This document shows positions 44,877 to 55,774 of a DNA stretch of 64,000 nt, in pieces. The translations under genes and the position numbers were made by a program. Every line of letters starts with the position of its first letter. The first letter of the stretch is position 1. Origin of the DNA: Triatoma infestans (lineage: Eukaryota; Arthropoda; Insecta; Hemiptera; Reduviidae); contig JAAEAF010003586.1 in the NCBI GenBank assembly GCA_011037195.1, forward strand, positions 1-64,000, read 5' to 3'. The notes beneath the pieces are model-generated. The model was given only the letters and a program-made list of their open reading frames with translations, searched no databases and was not told the DNA's origin.

Positions 44877-45713
44877 GAACAGCATAGCTCAAAAACGAAA
44901 AACCGTAGAAAGTTGAAATTGATATTCCGTTTAGGTATCACCATGGGATCTGACTGTACGTTATCTGTCAAAATTCCTCAACCGGAAGTACCACTTTACT
45001 AGTTAGATTTTTTACTTTTTTGCGATTTTCTCAAAAATGGCTCCGACGATTTTTTTTAAACTCGAAACATCAACCACACATACAAAGAGCTACAACTTTT
45101 ATTTGAAACATTTCTCCGGAAAAATAAGGGCACTTCTGGGGGAGGGGTGGGGTTAGGTTTTCATCTAAAGTGCTATTTCAGTTTATTAGACAATTCTGTC
45201 ATCTAAATAATGTTAATTAGAATTAAATATGTTGTTGAAATTCCGAGTTTGAAAAAAATCGGATAACCGGAAGTGCGTTTACTTTACCACTTTACTAAAT
45301 GATTTATTCACTTTTTCGCAATTTTCTCAAAAATGGCTCTGACGATTTTTTTGAAACTTCGTATATAAACTAAACATGCAAAGATCTACAACTTTTATCT
45401 AAAACATTTCTCTGGAAAAATTTCTTTTAAGAGCACTTTTAGGGGAGGGGTGGGGGTTAGATTTTCATCAAAGTGGTATCCTAGTTCATTATACAATTCT
45501 ATCAGTCATCCAAACATAATTAGTTAGAAATAAATAGATGGCTGAAATTCCGAGTTTCAAGAAAATTAGTAAACCGGAAGTGCGCTTTTACTGAACAGTT
45601 TTTTCAGTTTTCGGACGAATTTCATTAAATTTGGTACACAAAGTATAAAATTTGTCAATTATCATTTTGAGAACTGGAGTAAGAGAAAGTTGTGTGAGTG
45701 TTTCACACCAGAT
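44689..45713 (+). mobile_element. Family A copy, best-preserved reference
   Basis: ACTTTCTCTTACTCC at 44689-44703 is the perfect reverse complement of GGAGTAAGAGAAAGT at 45676-45690. Entry hairpin: CTCTTACT (44694-44701) with AGTAAGAG (44705-44712). Exit hairpin: GTGTGA (45692-45697) with TCACAC (45703-45708). ACCGGAAGT occurs at 44981, 45266 and 45573, which gives two monomers of 285 and 307 bp. G-rich boxes are at 45138-45157 and 45442-45460. A (GT)n run is at 44817-44862. No frame is open across it, so it is non-coding and depends on proteins made elsewhere. Confidence 0.88.
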
Positions 45714-45949
45714 TTTTTTTTTTAACTTTAACTGAAAATAATTATTAAAATACTATTAGTTCCTCAGAGGACTTTATTTGAAGACGTAACATCAACTTGT
45801 AAATTGGCCAGTACGAGCTTTATAGTTAATGAATACTTTCATCCTTTCACATTGCCTCCACTTTTTTTTGTAAAAAAAAAAAAAAAAATTAAAATATTAA
45901 ATATAAAATAAAAAAATATTGATTTTTTTATTTTGCTTACAATAATACA

Positions 45950-46148
45950 TTTTGATAATTTTTTTACCTTCTCTTACTCCTTGGGAAAGAGGAAGTATTA
46001 CGATCGTGACAGATTCTCGAAATTAAATTCTCTTTCCCTGAATATGAAAAGAAAAATGTTTTTAGCTAATTCGTCTGTCTATGTGTATTTGTTAATAGAA
46101 TATCTCAATAAGAAAAGTCGCAGGAAGTTCTGGTATTCTGTTTAGGAA
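45950..46148 (+). mobile_element. Family B copy, left part, split by a solo LTR
   Basis: ACCTTCTCTTACTCCTTGGGAAAGAGGAAG at the start and TCGCAGGAAGTTCTGGTATTCTGTTTAGGAA at the break. It continues at 46524. Confidence 0.6.
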
Positions 46149-46523
46149 TATAACGGAAGTGAGAAGGAAAGAGAATTAGAGAGAATGAATTTAGTAATGA
46201 GATTAGAAATAAAGTAGATGATGTGCTGAATACTGTATAATAAATAGAACACACACACTGCAAGGACTTTATAGTTAAATAGAAGTTAGGTAATGAAAGA
46301 ATAATAAAGAGACAGACTGGCTGAGTAATATGATGTATTGTTGTAAAAAACTGTCGTAAAAACTGTGCTGAACTGTTTCCTGCTGTCGCTCTATTTATAT
46401 GAATCAAACTTTCCACTTCCTAATCTGGCATAGGTGAGGAGTAACTAACTTTTGATTCATTTTATGTCTGCTTCTTCGCTTTTCGGATCCTATGTATCTT
46501 TAATAATTCCGGATCCCATTACC
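46149..46523 (-). mobile_element. Solo LTR of an LTR retrotransposon
   Basis: It is 375 bp and directly flanked by GGAA on both sides (46145-46148 and 46524-46527). On the minus strand it starts GGTAATGGGATCCGGAATT and contains TTCATATAAATAGAGCGAC (TATA box, about 46383-46401). It ends ..CTTCTCACTTCCGTTATA. Termini TGTAATGG..CCATTACA can be inferred by comparing copies. No internal region remains, as expected after LTR-LTR recombination. The superfamily cannot be told from the LTR alone. Confidence 0.75.
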
Positions 46524-46915
46524 GGAACTACTACAGTATCAGTCACGAAGGTTTTAATGAGTAAAAATCCATCAAGCGGAAGTATGACTTTAATGAATAT
46601 TTTTTCCTTTACAGTTTTTCATAGTTTTCTCGAAACCGCCCCTCCCCCCCCAACGATTTCTTTCTTTAAACTTCGTATACAATGTATACACATAAATATT
46701 TCCACACATTTATTAGAAACATTTTCCGGGGAAAATTGGTTTTAGGGGGGGGGGAGGAGGAATAGTAGCGTTATGCTATTCTCTAAAGTACCAGTTCAGT
46801 AGAATATGTGATTTTTATCACCTTCATAATAATTAATACATATTGGAATCGCTGATAGAATTCAATATTTGTAGAAATTCGATAACTTTTTATTTGCAAC
46901 ATTAAACAAAAACAA
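46524..46915 (+). mobile_element. Family B copy, right part
   Basis: It resumes after the LTR with ACTACTACAGTATCAGTC and ATCCATCAAGCGGAAGTATGAC. A GGGGGGGGGGAGGAGG box (about 46746-46761) and AATAGTAGCGTTATGC follow. It is cut at its right end by the next family A insertion. Confidence 0.55.
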
Positions 46916-46919
46916 AAAG

Positions 46920-47892
46920 TCTGGTGTGAAACACTCATACAACTTTCTCTTACTCCAATTCTCACAATTATAATTGACAAATTTTATAGTTTGTGAACCA
47001 AATTTAACAAATTCGTCGAAAACTAACAAAACTGTTCAGTAAAAGTGCACTTCCGGTTTATTAATTTTCTTGGAACTCGGAATTTTGGCCACCTATTTAT
47101 TTCTAATTAATTTTGTTTGTATGATAGAATTGTATAATCAACTATGATAGCACTTTACAGGAAACTGTAACCCCACCCCTCCCCAAAAAGTGCCCTTAGA
47201 TGAATTTTCCCAGAGAAATGTTTTAAATAAATGATGTAGATCTTTGCATGTTTAGTTTTTTATTATAAGTTTCAAGAAAATTGTCGGAGCCATTTTTGAG
47301 AAAATCGCGAAAAACTGAAAAAAAATCATTTCGTAAAGTGGTAAAGTAAACGCATTTTCAGTTATCCGATTTTTTTCAAAACTCGGAATTTCAACAACAT
47401 ATTCAATTCTAATTAACATTATTTAGATGGCAGAATTGTCTAATAAACTGAAATAGCACTTTAGATGAAAACCTAACCCCACCAGCTCGCCCAGAAGTGC
47501 CCTAAAATGCATTTTTCTGGAGAAATGTTTCAAATAAAAGTTTTAGCTCTTTGTATGTGTAGTTGATATACCAAGTTTGAAGAAAATCGTTGGAGCCATT
47601 TTTGAGAAAATTGCAAAAAAGTAAAAAAATCTATCTAGTAAAGTGCTACTTCCGGTGGAGAAATTTTGACAGATAATGTACTGTCAGATCCCATGGTGAT
47701 ACCTAAACGGAATAACAAGTTTCAATTTTCTACGGTTTTTTCATTTTTGAGCTATGCTGTAATACCATTTGCTAAAAAACACTTTTTTGGACTCAGGGGA
47801 CTTCAAAACGGATATTTTCGGTAAAAACTCAATATCGGAAATTTGATACGATTATAATACTTCCTCTTACTAGGAGTAAGAGAAAGTAAAAA
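46920..47892 (-). mobile_element. Family A copy, full length
   Basis: Both ends are clear: TCTGGTGTGAAACACTCATAC at 46920 and ACTAGGAGTAAGAGAAAGTAAAAA at about 47869-47892. The segment between GAGCTATGCTGT and CCATTTGCTAAAAA (about 47760) has lost the CA/GT microsatellite present in other copies. Confidence 0.8.
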
Positions 47893-48699
47893 TTCAAATG
47901 CTCTCTGTCATATGATAGTTGCAACATGCAGTCGGCCCCCCCTACGTGTTTCACTCCCGCCCCCGAAAGTATTGCGATCGTTGGAGATTTTCGAAAATTA
48001 ATTTTCTCCGGAAATGCTAGAAAAATCGCATGAATCTGAAATCTGATATTTTGTATTATTTATTTACTTGAGCCTTATTAAGCTGAGGTTTTAGTTTAAT
48101 TTTTGCTTTGTTGTTCTCCCGCTCCCCAATTTTTTTTTTTTTTTTAATTTTTATTGTAATTTACAACAGCAAATCTTGATAAAATAAAAAAAATCTTGAT
48201 AGGAATGCAGAATTCTTATTACAACAGTAATATGTACAAAGAGAGAGAGAGTAAGTAACAAATAGAATTTAGAATTAAGTAATTCAATTAATATCCAGTC
48301 AAAACAATTCATTTAAATTATCTTAAAAATTAATTTAAAAGCAGCAAATGTTAAACAGTCAAGAGGAATACCAAATATCCTATATATATTTATCCTATAT
48401 ATATATATATATTAGAGAAAGTAAAAATTAATTAAAACGTTGATAAATTTTATATGAATGAATAGGGGGGCCACGTGTTTATCATAATCTTTTGCACATT
48501 AACTAATTCTTATCTTTAAATCGGGAATAGCCGTAAAAATTATTCACATTTATAAAACATGTGATAAAACTAATATGACCCTGTTCAAAAATATTTTGGA
48601 TGAATAATAAATAAAGAATATATATTTTCATTTTCACTTATTGTTGTAGGAGAGAATGCCTTAATAATTTTGGGATCTAGTACTTCTTTTTTTTCAAAA
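47893..48699. other. AT-rich spacer with a family B scrap
   Basis: AAAGTATTGCGATCGTTGGAGATTTTCG at about 47964 is a family B start fragment. (GA)n lies at about 48240-48252 and an AT run at about 48380-48412. No gene is recognised. Confidence 0.4.
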
Positions 48700-48925
48700 G
48701 GGAGGGGAATAGCTAAGTGGTTAGCGCACTGGACTCCTACGCGGAGGACCCGGGTTCGAGTCCAGCTATGCTACCCTTAAATTTTTATTTCCTAGGAGCT
48801 TCTACAGCACTTTGTCCGGTGATGGACTGTGTTGTCTGTAACGATAGAACACTGTCTGGAGGCCGGCAGTGCACTGAGAAGGCTCGGGGCGCTAATGATC
48901 GTAGATGTTGACGCGCCTTAAATTA
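48700..48925 (+). mobile_element. tRNA-derived SINE, type 1, best copy
   Basis: TAGCTAAGTGG (A box, 48710-48720) and GGGTTCGAGTCC (B box, about 48751-48762) are spaced as in a tRNA. The body contains GTCCGGTGATGGACTGTGTTGTCTGTAACG. It ends GTAGATGTTGACGCGCCTTAAATT with an A-rich tail. Confidence 0.85.
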
Positions 48926-50040
48926 AAAAAAAATAAATTAAAAAAACACTATTCTGTATAAAATTAACTAAATAAAATTTGCAAAAAAAAAACAAACATT
49001 CTTTCACGCTAGTCATCTTTAACATTCATATTTTGAATTAAAGAAATATTTCAAAAATTTTTGATATTATTTAATTTTAAGAAAGCATATCTCGTCTAAA
49101 TTAAAAAACGTTAGAACTGAATTTTGATCACCTATTTAAAATTTATAAAAAAAAAAAAAAATTTAGTCAAATGTCAAATTTTGTTAGGAGGCTGAGAAAA
49201 CTTCTAATAAGTTCTCCTGTCCAAATTTTGCATTGACTACAAGTACTTTTGGTTTTTTTATCATCTCAACTTTTCACTTAAATAATGTTTATCAGAAAAA
49301 CAAAATGTGCAGATTCTAGAGGATTATTCCAGTGGAACAGATGGGATGCAGAAAGGATAAAGGTCCACGCTATTATCACTTAATTAGACTAGGAGACCCT
49401 GGTCAGTTAATGCTTTCATTTAATATTTTAATATCATATCTTCATGTTTAAAGATGTTTAATGTTAGTAAATTCAGCCGAAAATAGTTGTCTACATCTCT
49501 ACTTTGTGACTCTTGTAAATTATTGTGCCCTTAAGAGGCAGGGGAGATCAAATACACTTGGTTTTTACAGGTTAAGAAATGCCTCAAATGCATCTCAGTG
49601 GAAGATTTGGGTTCTCTAGTCAAAGTTAAGAAAAAACATTAAAATAATTTTAAAAAGATATAAAAATTATTTAGTTTAAGCCAACTTAGAAAGAGTCTTA
49701 AAAGTCAATCTTTTAATATACTTTGGAATAGTGCAATGTTGTTTGAATGAAGCTCAAAAATATCTTCAAAGTTCTATTCATTTTAAATTCATTAAAATTT
49801 ATGCCCAAATAAAACTTTCTGGCCTTTATCTTATCAAACTTATCTTCAATAAAATTACCAATAAAATTAATCCAAAAAACACTTTGCCTTTTATGTAATT
49901 TAAACGAACCAGAATAAATTTAAAGTGTCCAATATACAAGGTATTTATTTAGAAAATAGGTTAAATATAACCGTAGAAAAGGATGATAATTTTCAAATTT
50001 GTTTATAATAATTCGTTATTTCAATTTATCACGCTATAAT
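48926..50040. other. AT-rich region, no gene recognised
   Basis: More than 1 kb of AT-rich sequence without a convincing ORF, RNA gene or known repeat. Confidence 0.4.
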
Positions 50041-50221
50041 TGTATCATGTAAATAATATTAAATAGAATTAAAATATACTATTAAAATATTCTGAGTTTG
50101 AATAAAATCGGGTTAACCGGAAGTGCGTTTCTATTGAATAGTTTTCTTTCCCTCCAGTTTTCTTACATTTTTTCTCGACAACGGTTTTAACAATTTTCTA
50201 TTAATATATCGACTAAACATA
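50041..50221 (+). mobile_element. Family A/B copy, left part, split by LINEs
   Basis: AGTTTGAATAAAATCGGGTTAACCGGAAGTGCG is recognisable (about 50095-50127). The copy continues at 52341 and again at 53579, split by two LINE insertions. This gives a relative order of events. Confidence 0.55.
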
Positions 50222-52326
50222 GAATAGAATAGAAGCGGGGGGGGCGGGAGCCTCATTCCACTGCGACCTACAAGTCGAGGTCTATTGTGGATCCCCTTAA
50301 GTTACAGAACAGCCCCCAGCTTTGCCTCCTAATCAATCCTAGCAAAGCAGAGAGCGGCTCCGTCATGAAGCTTCCAGGTTCGGGATTGCCCGTCCCCAAT
50401 CCTCGCCAGGCCGGCGCACTCACAAAGGATGTGCGCCGGGGTCTCCTCCTCTACCTTGCAGAATCGGCATACCGCACTATCCGCAAGTTGTAGGTGGTGC
50501 ATGTGTCTATTCAGCCTACAATGCCCTGTTAGTAGACCCACAATTAACCTTATATCCCTTCGGGTCTGGCTCAGTAGGTCTCTGGTAAATTTAGGCAAAT
50601 GTCTTTTGATGAAGAGCTTTGGCTGCCTCTGTCCTGGTGTTCTCTCCCACCAACGCAGACGCTGTTCTTCTATCCAACCCCTGATAGAAGTTCTGATGAG
50701 ACTCCTGGAGAAGAGGCAGAAGGGTTCGGGGCCTATAAAGGTATCCTGCGAACCCTCCCTCGCTAGGGCATCCGCCCTCTCGTTGCCCAGGAACCCCGCA
50801 TGTCCCGGCACCCAGGCGAGTGTCAGTTTATTCCGAGTACCCACCTCGGTGAGGGCAAGTAGGCAGTCCCACACCAGTCTTGAGATTATTTGGTGTGAGG
50901 AAAGTGCCCTTCAGGGCTGCCTGACTGTCGGAGTATATGGCCACTCTTCTACCCACTATCCTTTGCCTTATAATTTCCCTAGCGCAGAGTTGTAACACCA
51001 CGACTTCAGCCTGAAAGACCGTGGCGTACTTCCCTAGGCTGGCCTTAATTTTAACTTTAAGCCTGCCCCCGTAGACCCCAGCTCCGACCCCAGTCGGAGT
51101 TTTGGATCCATCTGTATACCAGATCGAGTTACCGAACAGGGGTGGGTCGCAGCCCCATTCGCCTCTGCTCGGTATGACAATATGGAAGTTCCTTTCGAAG
51201 AAATGCTTAGGAACCATCCTGTCCTTTGGCATCCCCAGAAGATAGTCCGCCTTGATTTCCTCAATCAACCTCTGGTTATTACGATCATGCCTAGAGGTGA
51301 TGGGAGGCGGCCCCTGCAGGAGCCTATGTATTCCCATTCTGGCTTCGCCTAGAACGAGAATGTGTAATGGTGGCAGATTGAGGAGGACTTCCAACGCCGC
51401 AGTCGGGGTGGTCTTCATGGCCCCCGTGGAACCCAGGCATGCTCGCCTTTGGATCCCACCAAGCCTTTCCTCCGCCCCCTTCTGCAGCGTTTTGGTCCAC
51501 CAAACTACCGACCCATATGTAACCATGGGTCTGATGATCCTGGTGTAGATCCATAGTGACAAACTTGGGCGCAAGCCCCAGTTCCTCCCACAAAGCCGTC
51601 TGCATCTATTAAATGACGCATCGGCTCTGTGAGAAATTTTGTCAATGTGTTGATTCCAAGTGAGTCTTCGGTCGAAAGTAACACCAAGGTACTTAGCCTC
51701 CGTCGCAAATGGAATCGGGGTGTGCCCAAGTAATGGAGGCCTAAGGCCTTCCAACTTGTGGCGCAATGTGAAAGGAACTATTACGGCTTTATGGGGGTTT
51801 ATGGACAAGTCCTCCTCCCTACACCAGTTCCTAACCAGGTTTAGAGCTGCTTGCACCCGCTCTGCAATCGTAGTAGGGTATTTGCCTCTTACCACGATCG
51901 CCAAATCATCTGCGTAGCCTAGACAGTCAAAGCCAGCCGCAGACAGTTGGTGGAGGAGGTCATCAACGACCAAAGTCCACATCAGAGGGGACAAAACCCC
52001 TCCCTGTGGACACCCCCTCCCTACTTTTACCCTAAGGGTGGTCTGGCCTATTGTCGAAATATTAATTCGATTACTTAGGCCAGACCCCATCCAGCCGTAT
52101 AACAGTGCTGGTACTCCTCTTTTATGTAGAGAATTGATGACCGAGGTGCGCGAGACATTATTGAATGCGCCCTCAGTGTCCAAAAAGGTGGCTACCTTTC
52201 CTCCAAGGATTTTGATAGCAGCCTGTTAAGATAATCCAGTGCGGCCTCAGCCGACCTACCTGATAAGCGTATTGGCGGGCACTTAGGGGGTTTACACACA
52301 AGACCTCATCCCTAATATATCTGTCC
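50222..52326 (-). pseudogene. LINE (I/R1/LOA-type) with RT, RNase H and zinc knuckle
   Basis: A perfect 14-bp target duplication ATCGACTAAACATA flanks it (50208-50221 and 52327-52340). On the minus strand, QYAYQVGRSAEAALDYL (about 52240-52290) is followed by a frameshift, then FLDTEGAFNNVSR (motif A, about 52160), GCPQGGVLSPLMWTLVVDDL (motif B, about 51960-52020) and LGYADDLAIVVRGK (motif C, YADD intact, about 51890). RNase H follows: WYTDGSKTPTGVGAGVYGG (about 51075) and SDSQAALKG. A frame change near 50870 leads to LAWVPGHAGFLGNERADALA and CRFCKVEEETPAHILCEC. The endonuclease and ORF1 are absent, so it is 5'-truncated. A G8 run lies near the 3' end. Confidence 0.88.
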
Positions 52327-52340
52327 ATCGACTAAACATA

Positions 52341-52581
52341 CACAGCCACACTTTTATTTGAAACATTTCTCCAGAAAAATTCATTTGAAGTGGTTTAACT
52401 ATACAATTCTGTAAATAATATTAATTACAATTAAATTCTATGCATTTTTACCAAAAATTATTTCAGTTTTCTACGATTTTATCCATAAAAAAACACCGAC
52501 GAATTTCATTAAATTTATTTCAACTATGAATACAGAGACGTATATTTTTTTATTGGGAATTTTTATTCGAAGAAAGTGCAT
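52341..52581 (+). mobile_element. Family A/B copy, middle part
   Basis: CACTTTTATTTGAAACATTTCTCC and AACACCGACGAATTTCATTAAAT follow the family order. It ends in the AAAGTGCAT duplicated by the next LINE (52573-52581). Confidence 0.5.
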
Positions 52582-53578
52582 CCCTCTACCTGCTATATGA
52601 TCCTAAAATCATACCTGTCTGATCGTTCCTTCTGGGTTCGTTCTGGCTCCTCCAGATCTCTATCTATACCGGGGGGTTCCCCAAGGTAGTGTCCTTGCTC
52701 CTCTCCTATATATTTACTATACTGCAGATATCCCTTCCCACCCAGAAACAATCCTTCACTCTTACGCTGATGACACATGTGTTATTGCTCCAAATCACGA
52801 TCCTGTTTTCGCTTCCCGTGCCCTACAATCCTATATCATCATCTCTCTACAAGACTGCCTTATCCGGTGGAGAATAAAGGTCAATCCCACTAAAAGTAAA
52901 TGCATTTCCTTCACACACCGTCGCGCTACTCTCCCGCCCATCCTCCTTCGTGGGACAATAATACCAACCGGCCAACAAAGTCCATTATTTAGGACTTTAT
53001 CTAGACAAATAAAGATTCACTTGGAATCCGCATACACGATTAAAAAAAGACTTGAACTAAACAGACGTTAAAACGACTTCTAAACTTCTCTCGAGATTAC
53101 TTGACCGACGCTTTAAACTTTCCCTTGAAAACAAAAGACTTATCAAAGCATTCCAACTCTTATCGCATTCAAGCTTTTCACTCTAAAATCCTCAGAAGAA
53201 TTACCAATACCCCGTTTCATGTTTCTAACAACCTAACCCATCACACTGACCTCAAAATCCTTTTTGTCCATCAGTTAATAAAAAGCACGTTACAAAAAAA
53301 ATTCCATGTCTTCATGACAATCAACCATTCTAACCGTTTAGTCCCAAAAACTCTCTTCTCTTTGTATCTCACACAACCCTTCGAGGAGACTAAAACGATA
53401 CTGGCCCAGTGACCCATCTAACTTCATGTTAGCATTTTTTAGTAATAATTAGGCAGTAGCTCAACTGGAAGGCATCTCCTAACAAGACTATGAAGCCCTT
53501 TTATGTGACTATCATTATATTCACTTATTATACTGGTCTGTATAGTAAATTTCATTATAAATAAAAATAAAAATAAAA
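52582..53578 (+). pseudogene. 5'-truncated Jockey-like LINE with A-rich tail
   Basis: AAAGTGCAT at 52573-52581 and 53579-53587 is a target duplication. Frames contain a GVPQGSVLAP-type block after one shift (52675-52705), SYADDTCVIA (motif C, about 52757-52787) and VNPTKSKCISF (about 52880). The C-terminal RIQAFHSKILRRITNTPFHVS (53160-53225) is typical of Jockey-clade elements. The tail is (AAAAT)n at about 53559-53578. Several frameshifts are present. Confidence 0.75.
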
Positions 53579-53720
53579 AAAGTGCATTTAAAGAAGATTT
53601 AGGAGAGGGATCATTTTAATAAGTTTAGATTCTTAAATTGATATAAAATTGTACACATTTAGTACAAAATTATAATTTAGAGGAAAAAATCTTCAATAAA
53701 CATTAAATTTCACAACACAT
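53579..53720 (+). mobile_element. Family A/B copy, right remnant
   Basis: AAAGTGCATTTAAAGAAGATTTAGG and TTAGATTCTTAAATTGATATAAAATTG match the diverged copy at 10620-10745. Confidence 0.45.
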
Positions 53721-54409
53721 ATTTCAATATTTTATTTTCGTCTAATTCAATTAAATATTCCCAGTATTCATAGTTGTTTACATTGTTATTGTTTTAAACT
53801 TTACTTTTATGGTTAAGACTTAACAACACTGCTGTACAAAGGAGCTGTATTGTTATTATTGAAACTTTCATTTAATTTAATTATATTGAACACTAATGTA
53901 ATTATTTCTACGGTGAATTAAAAATAGTACTGACAGACTGACTCAACTGATTCAACAAAGTATTGCTTTTAAGTTTAAACTTGAAAGTTCAATTTTTTTT
54001 TTTTTTAAAAAGTAATAATATAAAATAATAAAGAACCCATTTCTTTGTAAAGTGTATTTATTTTATATAACTTTTGTTTCATATACAAAATTTTAAAAGA
54101 AAAAAAGATTAAAAATATACAGACCAAAAATGGTCAAAACTGTATTTAATATTAACCATTTTTAGTAAAAAACAAAAGATCTTTTAACAATGGTTTAATT
54201 TCAGTTTTATAAATAAAACAATGTATTCGATTGGAATTTTGTTTTTATTTAATTAATTTGAGTGAAAATAATAATATATTTTTTTTCATTGGATGCTTAG
54301 TACATAGTAAATGATCTTAGTAAGTAGCGAAATGTGAAGTTTTTATAGCTATTCTATAAAGATCAGAAAAGTATATTCTAATCTCTGCTTTTAAAAAAGA
54401 AGTATTAGA
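53721..54409. other. AT-rich spacer, no gene recognised
   Basis: It contains no ORF, RNA or repeat signal that I can support. Confidence 0.35.
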
Positions 54410-54740
54410 TTTTTACTTTCTCTTACTCCTAGTAAGAGGAAGTATTGTAATCGTGCCAAATTTTCGATATCGAGTTTTCACCGGAAATATCCGTTTTGAG
54501 GTCCCCTGAGTCCATAAAAGTGGTTTTTATAACATGGTCTGGTGTATGCATGTGAATAGCATAGTTCAAAAACGAAAAACCGTAGAAAGTTGGAACTTGA
54601 TATTCCGTTTAGGTATCACCATGGGATCTAACGGTACTCAACCGGAAGTACCACTTTACTAGTTTTTTTATTTTTTTTACTTTTTTGTGATTTTCTCAAA
54701 AATGGCTCCAACAATTTTCTTGAAACTTGGTATCAGCAGC
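54410..54740 (+). mobile_element. Family A copy, 3'-truncated
   Basis: The start is intact (ACTTTCTCTTACTCCTAGTAAGAGG at about 54415). The copy breaks off inside the first monomer at GAAACTTGGTATCAGCAGC. Confidence 0.65.
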
Positions 54741-55220
54741 ACCGTTAACCTTTTCTTTAAACTATCTTACAATGATTTTCTTTAAATTTGGAATGTTTAC
54801 TGTTAAATTAATTAATTACTTTCTCTTACTCCTCTAGTAAGAGGAAGTATTGTAATCGTGTCAAATTTTCGATATCGAGTTCTCACCGGAAATAAGTCTA
54901 AATAAGTAGTTTTTTGAAAATGGTCTCTCTGTGTGTGAACAGAATAGATCCGAAAAATCCTAGAAATTTCATTAATTGATATTTCGTTTAGATATCACCA
55001 TGGGGGATCCGACAGTAGGTTATCTGTCAAACTTTCTCAACCAGAAGTACCACTTTACTGAATGTTTTTTTTTTTACTTTTTTGCGATTTTCTCAAAAAT
55101 GGCTCCAACGATTTTCTTGAAACTTAATATATCAACTACACATACAAAGAGCTACAACTATTATTTGGAACATTTCTCTGGGAAAATTCATTTAAGGGCA
55201 CTTATGGGGGAGGGGTGGGG
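54690..55220 (+). repeat. Direct duplication, left copy
   Basis: It is nearly identical to about 55775-56305, including about 70 bp that are not part of the family A element (AACCTTTTCTTTAAACTATC and on) and a 5' half with shared private variants (GGGGGATCCGACAGTAGG, TCAACCAGAAGTACC). The offset is about 1085 bp. Confidence 0.7.
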
Positions 55221-55758
55221 TTAGGTTTTCATCTTAACTGCTGTTTCAGTATATTAGACAATTCTGTCATCTAAATAATGTTAATTAGAATTAAATATGT
55301 TGTTGAAATTCCGAGTTTGGAAAAAAATAGATAACCGGAAGTGCGTTTTTACTGAAATATAATTTTCAGTTTTCTGGTATTTTCTCGAAAATGGCTCCAA
55401 CGATTTTCTTTAAACCAGCGTTGTTAACTATACATATAAAGAGCTACAACTTTTATTTGAAACTTTTCCCCTGATAAATTCATTTAAGGGGACTTTTGGG
55501 GGAGGGGGGTTATGTTTTTCTTTAAAATGCTATCACAGTTGATTATACAATTCTGTCATCCAAATTGAAATAACTAGAAATTAAATATGACCCAAATTCC
55601 GAGTTTCAAGGAAATTAGTAAACCGGACAGTTTTACTGGACAGTGTTTTCACTTTTCGACGAATTTCATTAAATTTGGTACACTAACTATAAAATTTGTC
55701 AATTATAATTTTGAGTACTGGAGTAAGAGAAAGTTGTGTGAGTGTTTCACACCAGATT
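54824..55758 (+). mobile_element. Family A copy, about 0.93 kb
   Basis: It starts ACTTTCTCTTACTCCTCTAGTAAGAGG and ends GTGTGAGTGTTTCACACCAGA with T tracts on both sides. The GTCCCCTGAGTCC segment is deleted. G-rich boxes are at about 55205-55222 and 55497-55507. Confidence 0.78.
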
Positions 55759-55774
55759 TTTTTTTTTTTTTTTT

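Noticed and set aside
45138..45157. Telomere-like TTAGG inside the family A G-rich box
   Set aside because: There is a single TTAGG per monomer with no tandem array. Coincidence is more likely than a telomeric origin.
48700..48775. Possible genuine tRNA gene
   Set aside because: The A and B boxes are good, but the sequence belongs to a dispersed element with a constant body and tail seen five times. It is a SINE head.
50429..50995. 188-codon plus-strand ORF
   Set aside because: It is antisense to the RNase H and zinc-knuckle region of the minus-strand LINE and has no features of its own.
54976..55224. Recurring small ORF in many family A copies (KMAPTIF-KL-ISTTHTKSYN type)
   Set aside because: The frame follows the repeated DNA blocks, is broken at homopolymers in most copies, and starts and stops at different places. 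Similarity is at the DNA level, so it is not supported as a protein.
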